This document shows positions 1 through 7,541 of a stretch of DNA of 64,000 nt, in pieces; within the stretch, counting starts at the first letter, position 1; every line of letters begins with the position of its first letter. Position numbers and translations under genes: made by a program. Under the pieces are notes generated by a model. That model saw only the letters and a list, made by a program, of their open reading frames with translations, made no database searches and was not told the origin of the DNA. Source of the stretch: Pedobacter aquatilis (lineage in GTDB: Bacteria > Bacteroidota > Bacteroidia > Sphingobacteriales > Sphingobacteriaceae). The stretch covers positions 558,001 through 622,000 of the forward strand of contig NZ_JAUFPW010000012.1 of NCBI RefSeq assembly GCF_030409415.1, given 5' to 3'.

Positions 1-150
1 ATTGCATGGCAATTTGGAGCCGGTTTAGATATTAGAAAATTAACCTTTGATGCCCGTTATGAACTTGGTTTATCTAATATTGCCAAAACTGGTTATCCGG
101 ATACGAAACTGAATTTGTTTACAGTTGGAATCGGTTATAGGATTTTGTAA
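1..150 (+). CDS. C-terminal end of an outer-membrane beta-barrel protein (partial)
   Basis: Only the last 49 codons and a TAA stop lie in the window; the start is upstream. The reading frame shows alternating hydrophobic and polar residues with glycine and aromatic residues (FGAGLDIRKL, FDARYELGL) and ends in FTVGIGYRIL. This pattern is typical of the last strands of small Bacteroidota barrels of the PorT/OmpW-like 'outer membrane beta-barrel' group. The exact family cannot be told from this fragment. Confidence 0.65.
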   Translation: MAWQFGAGLDIRKLTFDARYELGLSNIAKTGYPDTKLNLFTVGIGYRIL

Positions 151-224
151 TTTTTTTACAAAAACTTAAAACTAAATTAATATCGCGGCGGTTATCAGTA
201 ATAACAAACCTTAAATATTTAACT

Positions 225-500
225 ATGAATTTAAAGGAACTATTACTTAAAGGCCAAAATTTCATCTCATTGTTAAACGAATTTAGGATTGATGTTAACG
301 ATTTGATAATTAAAGATGAAAATAACATTTTTAATAATCAGGTTAACAAAAATACCGAAGTAGTTAAAGAATCCGTATGGATGGAAGGTAAAAGTAACGA
401 TGGATTGGTAAATCTGTTCGGAACATTACATTACAATTTACTCAATAAGCTTGCAGTTTTTGAAATGGAAGGATATGAAAAAGTTCCTACCGTAAATTAG
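225..500 (+). CDS. small conserved-looking protein of unknown function (91 aa)
   Basis: I do not recognise this 91-residue protein. It has no signal peptide or membrane segment. It is probably soluble, with an N-terminal helix (NLKELLLKGQNFISLL), an acidic middle, and a C-terminal half containing VWMEGKSNDGLVNLFG. It stands alone 74 bases after the barrel gene and ends just before a bidirectional hairpin terminator, which supports it as a real transcription unit. The ATG follows an AT-rich leader without a strong Shine-Dalgarno, normal for this phylum. Confidence 0.6.
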   Translation: MNLKELLLKGQNFISLLNEFRIDVNDLIIKDENNIFNNQVNKNTEVVKESVWMEGKSNDGLVNLFGTLHYNLLNKLAVFEMEGYEKVPTVN

Positions 501-513
501 AAAACAAGTTATT

Positions 514-550
514 AAAAAAAAGGATAGATTTAAAGATCTATCCTTTTTTT
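514..550. terminator. bidirectional rho-independent terminator
   Basis: A run of A, then GGATAGA, a short loop, TCTATCC and a run of T. It serves the small gene on its left and the convergent BrkB-family gene on its right; the stem overlaps the stop codon of the latter. Confidence 0.85.
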
Positions 551-1480
551 ATGCCCAACCATTTCGTCTTCAATTTCTGTCAACTCATACGCAAAGGCAC
601 CATTTTTTGGTATAATTGGCGTTTCTCTGCCAACACTTAATGCTTTAATAAACGAAGCTCCAAAATAAAATATCAATGAAGAATAAAAAACAAACAGCAT
701 AATTACAATTATAGAACCTGCCGAACCATAAATATTACTGATGTTACTTAACGGTAGCAAAATTCTCAAAATATACTTACCTGCTGTAAATAAACAACCT
801 GTTAATAAACCGCCTGAAATTGCCGCACGCCACGTTGGTCGGCCATTAGTTAAAAACCTAAACAAAATGGTAAACCATGCAGTTACAATAATTACAAAAA
901 CTATTTGGTTTATAATTGATGTTGCCACAAGCTCGAATGATGGCGAATTAGTTTTTAAATAAGAACCGATTACAGCTTGAATGCTATCTGCAAGTAATCC
1001 CAACAAAAATAATATACCGGCTAATAAGATAATTGTAACTGAAATTGCCCGTGATTTTAAAGTGTTCACAATTCCCTTTTTGCCATTCATGCCAATATTC
1101 CAAATTTGCTCAAGAGAATTTTTTATTACATTAAAAAGGGTTGTTGCAACAAATAAAAAGAATACAAAACTTAATAAAGTAACATACCATTCCTGGTCTA
1201 TGCCGCGAATATTTCTTAGGGTTAACCTGATTTGCTTGATGCTATCTTCGTCTAAAATATTTGCCAGCCTATCGAAAATATTGGTAACTAACATCCTTCT
1301 ATCGGTAAACAAACCAAAAAGTCTTATCAGGATAATTAAAATTGGTGGTAAAGCAAAGTTTGTAAAAAATGCAGTAGCTCCGGCTAATCGCAAAGGATCG
1401 TTTTTTTGGAACAAGTTGAATGCCTTTCTCAGGGTTGAGAAAAAGAACTTTAAATCTTCTTTAATTAATAATAATGGCAT
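530..1480 (-). CDS. YihY/virulence factor BrkB family membrane protein
   Basis: A 316-residue inner-membrane protein with about six hydrophobic segments: roughly residues 33-57, 98-122, 143-170, 185-210, 218-240 and 250-278. The N-terminal part (NDPLRLAGATAFFTNFALPPILI) and the later GRPTWRAAISGGLLTG and YGSAGSIIVIMLFVFYSS stretches match the YihY/BrkB family. Members were once called RNase BN, but that activity belongs to another protein; their true role, possibly transport, is unsettled. The C-terminal 40 residues are polar and cytoplasmic. It is transcribed alone, bounded by terminators on both sides. Confidence 0.88.
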   Translation of the reverse strand: MPLLLIKEDLKFFFSTLRKAFNLFQKNDPLRLAGATAFFTNFALPPILIILIRLFGLFTDRRMLVTNIFDRLANILDEDSIKQIRLTLRNIRGIDQEWYVTLLSFVFFLFVATTLFNVIKNSLEQIWNIGMNGKKGIVNTLKSRAISVTIILLAGILFLLGLLADSIQAVIGSYLKTNSPSFELVATSIINQIVFVIIVTAWFTILFRFLTNGRPTWRAAISGGLLTGCLFTAGKYILRILLPLSNISNIYGSAGSIIVIMLFVFYSSLIFYFGASFIKALSVGRETPIIPKNGAFAYELTEIEDEMVGHKKRIDL

Positions 1481-1495
1481 TTATGGAGATTAAGC

Positions 1496-1537
1496 AAAAG
1501 CCCGAAAGTACTAAAAATTTTTATTCGGGCTTTTTTT
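1496..1537 (-). terminator. rho-independent terminator of the TlpA-META unit
   Basis: AAAAGCCCGAA and TTCGGGCTTTTTTT form a stem with flanking A and T runs, just downstream of the META-domain gene on the minus strand. Confidence 0.8.
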
Positions 1538-1550
1538 AAGATGTTAAATG

Positions 1551-1949
1551 TTAATTTACTTTAGTAAAAATCAGTAATATTTTTTCATCTTTTAATAATT
1601 GTAGTTTACCATCGGAAATTTTCACATTATTAATTTCATTCAATGCATTCAAATAAGCACGTTCAGAAGAATCTATATCTTGGCATAACATTTTGGTGCT
1701 GAATAAATTTTTTAGAGCAACTTTGTTTTCGATAATTTCAGCTTGGCCACCATAATTATTACAAAAAGATTTTCCGCTAACATTTAAGCTATCTCCAAAA
1801 TTTAAGGTTGCTTTTGCATGCTCAGGTAAAGTTATCCCCGTTATACTGCTAAGCTCCCACTTTGTGTTTTTCAATGTATCTAAATTAATTTTTTCTAGGC
1901 AGGCGCTAAAAAGACATAATACAACGCCAAGGATGATTATTTTTTTCAT
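1551..1949 (-). CDS. META domain-containing lipoprotein
   Basis: A 132-residue protein with an N-terminal lipoprotein signal (MKKIIILGVVLCLFSAC, lipobox SAC at about residue 17). A META/HslJ-like domain follows: LKNTKWELSSITG, then LNFGDSLNVSGKSFCNNYGG and a KMLC motif. Such proteins are envelope beta-barrel folds of unclear function, sometimes linked to stress resistance. The frame is open further upstream to 2006, but that would overlap the preceding gene and hide the signal peptide, so the internal ATG at 1949 is chosen. It lies 43 bases after the TlpA-like gene and probably shares its transcript. Confidence 0.85.
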   Translation of the reverse strand: MKKIIILGVVLCLFSACLEKINLDTLKNTKWELSSITGITLPEHAKATLNFGDSLNVSGKSFCNNYGGQAEIIENKVALKNLFSTKMLCQDIDSSERAYLNALNEINNVKISDGKLQLLKDEKILLIFTKVN

Positions 1950-1992
1950 AATAGTTGATTTCTCTGAAAAGCACAAAAACCAAACCATTATT

Positions 1993-3822
1993 TTATTTAC
2001 TTTCAAAAATCCTTTTCAATTCTTTTTCAAGATTCTCACCTCTTAAATTTTTGGCAATAATTACACCTTTTGTATCAATCAGGAAATTCATCGGTATTGT
2101 CTCAACATTATAAATTTTTTGGGCGATATTTTCAAAATCACTTAATTGCGGCCACAAATTTACTTTATCGGCTTTAATGGCTTCCTGCCATTCTAATTTC
2201 GCTGATGCTTTATCTCTGCTTACCGCAAAAATCTGAAAGCCTGAAGCATTATACTTATTATAAGCTTTAATTAACGCCGGATTTTCTGCTCTGCAAGGCG
2301 TACACCAGCTCGCCCAAAAATCAACAAGAACATATTTTCCTTTAAAATCACTTATTTTAAACTTTTTCCCGTTAGCATCCGGCAACTCAACATCGGCAAG
2401 CATTTTACCCACTTCAAAATTTTTGTCGGAGGAAATACGTTGTTTCAATTTTTGAGCAACTGGCAGCTGTTTAATTTCTGGACTCAACAAGTTGAAAAGA
2501 GAATCGATTAAGTTCGGCTGTGATTTTAGTCTTGGGTTTGAATAGGGTTTGTCTGCATACCTCCATAGCGCAAAAATTGCCGCTGGAGAATTTCTGTAGT
2601 TTAGAACAGAAGCAAGATAAACCTGGTCATCAACTTGTAAGCTCACTGAATCTGTCACCTTGGAAATCCTTTCTTCAACGAGGCTAATTGGCTGTCCTAC
2701 GTAATTCAGGTCCTCTAACAATTCATTTCCACCTTTATATGCGTCAGATTCTGCAACTTGAATTTCATTAATGAGTTTTACATAGTTAGGGTCTTCGCCT
2801 TTTACTGTTGGCTTTAGATCGCTATCAAAAGTGATTTTATATTCTTTCGAAGCCGCTGTAAATCGAGTCGAAGTAATTTTTTTATTCTTCCAATAAAAAC
2901 TTAGCTGAAAAACTTGTGGTTCATTAAGTTCTATTTTAAAATCTAAGCCTTTATCTTTAATGAAGAGGGTATCTTTGGCCAGTTTGTAACCTGCTAAATC
3001 AGTTTTAACTACCAAGACTTTAAATGGTAAATCTTTTATGTTCTTTGTATCCGCATATAACCTTAAACTCCTATCGCCACTATTATTTAATATTGATTCA
3101 GTTTTTACATTATCATTAACTGCTAATTTTTTAAGATTTGACTTACTTTTGGTATCAATTTTTTTCTTTAGGACTAAGCCTTCCTTACTCATTTTAAGTG
3201 CAGGAGAAAGTTGGCTAAATAACTCTAGGGGTAAACCTTTATCACTTTCAATGACATCTAGATTATCAGTCTGCAAATCCGCCGCTATGCCCTGAACTAT
3301 ACTAAAACTTATAGGAGAATTTGGATATTTCTTGATTGCAGAAATCAATTTTCTATTACCTTTTCTTGATGCTTCTTCCAGACTATCTAAATGATTTGTT
3401 AAAATACCTTTTTCGACAATAACAGCATTTTTTACAGATTGAATATCTTTTATGTTTATTTTTAAAGACTCTAATATTATGTTCCTCATATTAGGTTTAT
3501 AAGAAGTCCATATCATATTTGCAAACCTTGAAGCAGCTTCTTCCTTACTTACATCTCCCCGTTTATGAATAAATATTGTAGCATGTTGAAATTTTTTGTC
3601 GCCCAAATCAAACGCTCCTTTAAAGCTAAACTTACCATCTACAATAGGGGTTGACATAAAAATTTTGTCACTCGCTATAGGGCGTCGCTGAGTCTTAGTT
3701 GTTAGATATGCAAAATTTGCACTTTCGGTATTTTCAACATTTCCTTCAATGTTAAAATTTACAGTTTGTGCAGTTGCTGCTAAAGAGCAAAGGAAAAATA
3801 GAAAAGTTAGATAAGTTCTCAT
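1993..3822 (-). CDS. TlpA-like thioredoxin-fold protein, exported
   Basis: A 609-residue exported protein. A signal peptide (ending near TAQ, residue 19) is followed by a long N-terminal region of the type seen in Bacteroidota TlpA-family proteins. A thioredoxin-like domain covers about residues 470-609, with the active site WCTPC at 506-510 and a cis-proline (TIPMNF) near 577. The protein probably acts as a periplasmic or outer-membrane-attached thiol:disulfide oxidoreductase; its substrate is unknown. The gene comes first in a two-gene unit with the META lipoprotein. The N-terminal 450 residues have no function I can name. Confidence 0.85.
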   Translation of the reverse strand: MRTYLTFLFFLCSLAATAQTVNFNIEGNVENTESANFAYLTTKTQRRPIASDKIFMSTPIVDGKFSFKGAFDLGDKKFQHATIFIHKRGDVSKEEAASRFANMIWTSYKPNMRNIILESLKINIKDIQSVKNAVIVEKGILTNHLDSLEEASRKGNRKLISAIKKYPNSPISFSIVQGIAADLQTDNLDVIESDKGLPLELFSQLSPALKMSKEGLVLKKKIDTKSKSNLKKLAVNDNVKTESILNNSGDRSLRLYADTKNIKDLPFKVLVVKTDLAGYKLAKDTLFIKDKGLDFKIELNEPQVFQLSFYWKNKKITSTRFTAASKEYKITFDSDLKPTVKGEDPNYVKLINEIQVAESDAYKGGNELLEDLNYVGQPISLVEERISKVTDSVSLQVDDQVYLASVLNYRNSPAAIFALWRYADKPYSNPRLKSQPNLIDSLFNLLSPEIKQLPVAQKLKQRISSDKNFEVGKMLADVELPDANGKKFKISDFKGKYVLVDFWASWCTPCRAENPALIKAYNKYNASGFQIFAVSRDKASAKLEWQEAIKADKVNLWPQLSDFENIAQKIYNVETIPMNFLIDTKGVIIAKNLRGENLEKELKRIFESK

Positions 3823-3910
3823 AATAACAAGATTGGCTAATTAAATATAAAAAAATAAACTAAATAATTAGTTAATTATAAATAATTTTTAATCAACCAC
3901 TTTCAGTTAC

Positions 3911-4423
3911 TTAGCCAATTGCCTTTTTCAAAAACAAAGCACTAATCAAAGAAATAATTAATCCTATTGGCAAAATTTCTGAATAGGTTAAAAGCACTAC
4001 ATAAAGAGGATTCTTGTACATTTCTTTGTAGCCTGCCATTTCAGAGCTTTTTACTGCTAGCTCGGCGGCTGTAGCGCCATTTTTTTTAGCTTCCAATAAC
4101 ATTTGAGCAGTGTACTTATCCATAAAATCAGGAATAAATAGATAATAATAAAACATCCAAACAACTACATACATGGTTGAGGCAATTAGTGTAATAAAAA
4201 GTCCGATTCTGAATGCCTTTCCAAATGTGATAATCCCTTCATTATGCTTATCTCTAAAACTTTTTACACCAACAAATATAAAAGAGAATGCAAGCAACAT
4301 AGAGGCATAGCCAATAATCATGCTACTTTCAAAATTCTTGTCATGGTTAATCATGTTCACAAGCATTAAGCTGCTTACAATCACGCCAGAAATTAATCCA
4401 AATACTAATACAATTTTTTTCAT
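3911..4423 (-). CDS. DUF4199 domain-containing membrane protein
   Basis: A 170-residue integral membrane protein with four predicted helices: about residues 4-24, 31-52, 70-95 and 142-165. The region between helices 3 and 4 (FMDKYTAQMLLEAKKNG) is amphipathic, typical of DUF4199. Function is unknown. An upstream in-frame start (4453) exists, but MKKIVLVFGLISG at 4423 begins directly at the first helix and is preferred. The LuxR-type regulator gene lies 108 bases upstream on the same strand, so the pair may be functionally linked. Confidence 0.82.
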   Translation of the reverse strand: MKKIVLVFGLISGVIVSSLMLVNMINHDKNFESSMIIGYASMLLAFSFIFVGVKSFRDKHNEGIITFGKAFRIGLFITLIASTMYVVVWMFYYYLFIPDFMDKYTAQMLLEAKKNGATAAELAVKSSEMAGYKEMYKNPLYVVLLTYSEILPIGLIISLISALFLKKAIG

Positions 4424-4531
4424 CTTCTTATTTTTGATACAAATTTGTCTCAAATTGAATTTTTATCAGTCATACTTTAGGATGATTTTGAAAAATGTAC
4501 TGACATTTAATACTTAATTGCCATTATTTAT

Positions 4532-5011
4532 TTACTTTATGATTTGAACCCTTTTTGCAATTTCTACTGCCTGGGTTCGGCGTTTAACTTCCATTTTTTC
4601 AAATAGTTTTGAGTTGTGTGTTTTAATGGTGTTAAGTGATACAAATAACCTATCGGCAATTTCCTGATTGCTTAAACCTTCTGCCATCAAATTTAAAACC
4701 TCCAATTCTCGTTTGCTTAAATTAAAAACTTCAATGGCTTTTTGGTTGATAATGAAATTAAGGTCTTTTTCGACAGTGTTTTCTCTCTCGATGATAACTG
4801 TTTGAATTTTTGGTTTGGTTAATTTTTTTGCCAACCAAATGCCCAATGCTGTAAAAACTATAGCGATTAAGCCAACGTAAATTTCAAAAGCGTTACTAAT
4901 AATATGAAAACGCAACTCCATCCATTTTAATAAAAGTAGGGATGCAGCCAAAATAAACCCATAATAAATAGGTTTCTTGTTAGTATTTATGAAGTTTGAA
5001 ACTGATGGCAT
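4532..5011 (-). CDS. membrane-anchored LuxR-type HTH regulator
   Basis: A 159-residue protein with two membrane helices (about residues 14-32 and 41-61), a charged linker, and a C-terminal LuxR/GerE helix-turn-helix (about 97-155) containing LSKRELEVLNLMAEGLSNQEIA and VSLNTIKTHNSKLF. It lacks a receiver domain, so any signal probably comes through the membrane part. Regulators of this small two-helix form are common in Bacteroidota. Its target is unknown; the DUF4199 gene directly downstream is the obvious candidate. Confidence 0.85.
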   Translation of the reverse strand: MPSVSNFINTNKKPIYYGFILAASLLLLKWMELRFHIISNAFEIYVGLIAIVFTALGIWLAKKLTKPKIQTVIIERENTVEKDLNFIINQKAIEVFNLSKRELEVLNLMAEGLSNQEIADRLFVSLNTIKTHNSKLFEKMEVKRRTQAVEIAKRVQIIK

Positions 5012-5159
5012 TTTATAATTCTCTCACTAAAAATAAAAAAAAAACTGATTGAAAATTTCGTCAATATTTTTGCGGCGGACTGATTCTATTTTATTAAATG
5101 TTTAGAACGGCTATCGAATTGACAATAAAAATATAAATTAGCGAAAAAGTATCTATTTT

Positions 5160-5936
5160 ATGAAAGCAACCTATCTACTCTTATTATCTGTAATTCTTTT
5201 CTCTTGTAGCGAATCGAAATTAGAAAAAACTGTTAAAGCAAAAGCTTTTACCGGCGACGAAAATTTTAATACGACACCAAATGGTAAAAAGGATATTTTA
5301 ACTTTTTCTAAAGTTGATTCATCAAATGTTCAGGCAATAACCTACAACGTAAAATATAGGGATACAGTAATTGTGATTCAAAACGATCCGAAGCCGATTG
5401 TGAGTATATTTAAGCAGCCGAGATTTTTGAATACTCAGAAAACTGCAGCAATTGTTCAGGTGGCTGATAGCTCTGGGTTAGTAGCTCCGTATTACATTAT
5501 TTCTTCAAGAAATGGACAAATCGAAGTAACTAAATTAGATAGACCATCGAGCGGAGCTAATGATAGTAAAATTACCAAAGGTTTGGAAGAACTTAGTTTG
5601 AGCATTTTTCTTTTGAATAATGATTATGTGGTAACCATTATAAACGGAAGGGTTTATCCGGTAAAAAGACAAAATGATGCAGAGCGTATTCAAGGAAGGT
5701 TCATTTTATATTCGGAAGATAAAACCACACTTGTTTTTGCCACAAAAACTACGCTTTACCAAACCAATTACAAAACTGGTGAATCTGTAGATTTAAAGGT
5801 GAATGAGAAATTACTCGCTCCAGAGAATATGGCAAACTTTAATAATAATTTTACCTGGTATAAAAATGCAAACGGTACATCTTTTTTAAAAGAAAGCGAC
5901 CCTGATAAAATTGTAGACTTAAGTGAATTCAAATAA
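5160..5936 (+). CDS. putative lipoprotein of unknown function (258 aa)
   Basis: The N-terminus MKATYLLLLSVILFSC is a lipoprotein signal with the lipid-modified cysteine near residue 16. The rest is soluble and rich in beta-strand-like stretches (YNVKYRDTVIVIQ, FILYSEDKTTLVFATKTTLY) that could be a beta-propeller or repeat-like fold, but I recognise no family. The gene stands alone, divergent from the LuxR-type gene, and ends at a strong bidirectional hairpin. Confidence 0.65.
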   Translation: MKATYLLLLSVILFSCSESKLEKTVKAKAFTGDENFNTTPNGKKDILTFSKVDSSNVQAITYNVKYRDTVIVIQNDPKPIVSIFKQPRFLNTQKTAAIVQVADSSGLVAPYYIISSRNGQIEVTKLDRPSSGANDSKITKGLEELSLSIFLLNNDYVVTIINGRVYPVKRQNDAERIQGRFILYSEDKTTLVFATKTTLYQTNYKTGESVDLKVNEKLLAPENMANFNNNFTWYKNANGTSFLKESDPDKIVDLSEFK

Positions 5937-5947
5937 TAAAATTGATT

Positions 5948-5990
5948 AAAACATTAGCGGTCAAGCCTAAACTTGACCGCTAATGTTTTT
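5948..5990. terminator. strong bidirectional terminator
   Basis: A perfect 16-bp stem (AACATTAGCGGTCAAG and its complement) with a 6-base loop, flanked by A and T runs, between two convergent genes. It reaches into the 3' end of the DUF1801 gene. Confidence 0.88.
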
Positions 5991-6396
5991 CGATGCCTTG
6001 TAGCCAGTTTTTGACAATTAATTTGATTTTCTCTGCCTTGGCTAAAACATCATCTAAGTCTTTAAAAATGATTAGTCGCCGTCCATCTGCATATTTACCT
6101 TCCAATATATCTAAACCCTCAGTAATTCTTGCACCTGTTGGTAATACAAGCATAATTCGATTCCTGTTAAGGTTTAGTACGGCAATATCCCTTTTATATT
6201 CTTTAGCATCAAAGTCTTTCATTTTTCCTGTATAGTAAAAACTTGGACTATTCCATTTTATGTGTTCTGAAATATCATCATCAATGGAAAGCATAATGCT
6301 TCTTATTGCCTCAGTAACTTCAGCTAACTGTGCTTCTAAAGTTTTTACGTATGCAGAAACTTGCTCACTTCTGATTGAGTTAAAAGATTGTTCCAT
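5980..6396 (-). CDS. DUF1801 domain-containing protein
   Basis: A 138-residue soluble protein with the DUF1801/YdhG-like fold: an N-terminal helical stretch (VSAYVKTLEAQLAEVTEAIRS), then HIKWNSPSFYYTGK, ending in a helical DVLAKAEKIKLIVKNWL. The biochemical role of the family is not established; related proteins are sometimes called iron-chaperone or frataxin-like by structure. It is a single-gene unit. Confidence 0.8.
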   Translation of the reverse strand: MEQSFNSIRSEQVSAYVKTLEAQLAEVTEAIRSIMLSIDDDISEHIKWNSPSFYYTGKMKDFDAKEYKRDIAVLNLNRNRIMLVLPTGARITEGLDILEGKYADGRRLIIFKDLDDVLAKAEKIKLIVKNWLQGIEKH

Positions 6397-6516
6397 TACG
6401 CTTATTATGTCTAATCAAAATTAATCTTCTAATTTGACCAACCATAGGGTATAAAACGAAATATTTAATTGCCATTCAAGACAATATAAATCAAATAAAA
6501 AAAACATAATGACTGG

Positions 6517-6867
6517 CTAATTTTCTTTTTTTACAATTAAAATGTCATTATCATTTATTGCTAAATACCCGTATTCGTAGCAAAAAATATAAGTATTTCC
6601 GCTTTGGGTTTGATGTATAGAAGTGTGATAATCCAAATTAAAGCCGGCACTTAATAGCTTGTTCCGGCTTACTTTAGTCTTACCATCAGGGCTAAAGGTA
6701 CATAGAATGGAGCGATTTTTTTTTAAAATCAAATTTACAGCTTTAACAATTGTATTGTCTTCCGCTTTAATATGGTTATTATAGTTATTACGACAGAGGT
6801 CGTCACAAAATTTCTTATCGGCACGCCCTTTAACAGGCTTGCCACAGTCAAGACATAAACGGTCCAT
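6517..6867 (-). CDS. small zinc-finger protein (DUF2116-like zinc ribbon)
   Basis: A 116-residue protein starting with a metal-binding knuckle pair: Cys5-x2-Cys8 and Cys21-x3-Cys25, in the form CLDCGKPVKGRADKKFC. The C-terminal 80 residues are soluble with mixed helices and strands (TKVSRNKLLSAGFNLDYHTS, YIFCYEYGYLAI). The knuckle resembles DUF2116 zinc ribbons common in Bacteroidota. A role in nucleic-acid or protein binding is likely but unproven. It is divergent from the short ssb gene, and the shared intergenic region carries an unusual 10-bp repeat array. Confidence 0.72.
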   Translation of the reverse strand: MDRLCLDCGKPVKGRADKKFCDDLCRNNYNNHIKAEDNTIVKAVNLILKKNRSILCTFSPDGKTKVSRNKLLSAGFNLDYHTSIHQTQSGNTYIFCYEYGYLAINDNDILIVKKEN

Positions 6868-6964
6868 AATTTTTTAAAACTTTAAATTATGGGATGATGG
6901 ATAAAATTAGTAAAATATATAAAACTATGAAATTAAATACATTATGATCAGCCTTGTAGCCGAA

Positions 6965-7004
6965 TATAAACGCTTATAAACGACTATAAGTGTTTATAAA
7001 CCGA
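6965..7004. repeat. four tandem 10-bp repeats (TATAAACGnn), also an imperfect palindrome
   Basis: Four consecutive decamers start at 6965, 6975, 6985 and 6995: TATAAACGCT, TATAAACGAC, TATAAGTGTT and TATAAACCGA. Positions 6965-6978 and 6985-6998 are also inverted repeats with one mismatch and a 6-base spacer. The array lies in the 227-base region between the zinc-finger gene and the short ssb gene, about 20 bases before a weak -7-like CAACTTTG (7025). An operator or iteron-like protein-binding site is the simplest reading. Confidence 0.7.
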
Positions 7005-7094
7005 ATAAGTAATGAGAGTAATTGCAACTTTGTTCTGTCGGTAGTCAATTAAGGCTACTGTTCGTTAAACATTCAGAAACTAAATTTTTATATA

Positions 7095-7449
7095 ATGGAT
7101 ACTATCACAAACAAAGTAGAATTAAGCGGATTTGCTGGTGCAGATGCAGAAATTAAAAACCTTTCAGGTAAACAAAAGTTAGCTAAAGTTCAATTAGCAG
7201 TTAACGATTCTTACAAAACTTCCTCGGGGCAAGAAATTAAAAAAAACACAATGGTTTACCTTAACTTTTTGGGGGGCAAAGGCCGAATTGGCAGAAAGGG
7301 TAATTAAAAAAGGAACTTATATAAGTATCGAAGGACGCCTACTCAATAATTTTTACGAAGCAAAAGATGGAAGTAAAAGGTACTCAATAGAAATTGTAGT
7401 AAACGAAATCAATTTAAAAGAACAAAAATTAATAAACCAAACAAACTAA
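7095..7449 (+). pseudogene. ssb: short single-stranded DNA-binding protein gene, frameshifted
   Basis: The first frame gives an OB-fold SSB start (NKVELSGFAGADAEIKNL, KVQLAVNDSYKT) but stops at 7307 after 70 codons. The expected continuation (AKAELAERVIKKGTYISIEGRL, then RYSIEIVVNEI) is in another frame and runs to TAA at 7449. The total of 355 bases is one more than 118 codons, so a single extra base lies in the tract T5G6 at 7266-7276; removing one T restores NFWGAKAEL. The joined protein would have 117 residues and lack the long acidic tail of the main SSB. It could be a true pseudogene, a phase-variable tract or a sequencing error. Confidence 0.8.
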
Positions 7450-7508
7450 ATAAGTCGTCTAACCTGTTGACTCTACATCCCATGAAAAATGTCGACAGTT
7501 TTAATTAC

Positions 7509-7541
7509 AGTGCCTTATCTGAATTTTTCATATAAGGCACT
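7509..7541. terminator. hairpin between ssb-like and TonB-receptor genes
   Basis: AGTGCCTTAT and ATAAGGCACT form a perfect 10-bp stem around a 13-base loop, between convergent genes. The T-run on either side is weak, so efficiency is uncertain. Confidence 0.6.

Noticed and set aside
6965-6998. dif/XerCD recombination site
   Set aside because: The arm-spacer-arm geometry is tempting, but the inner bases do not follow the usual ATAA-N6-TTAT form and the 10-bp tandem periodicity explains the palindrome.
7482-7535. 17-codon open frame after the ssb pseudogene
   Set aside because: It ends inside a terminator-like hairpin and has no ribosome-binding signal or known relative; chance is enough.
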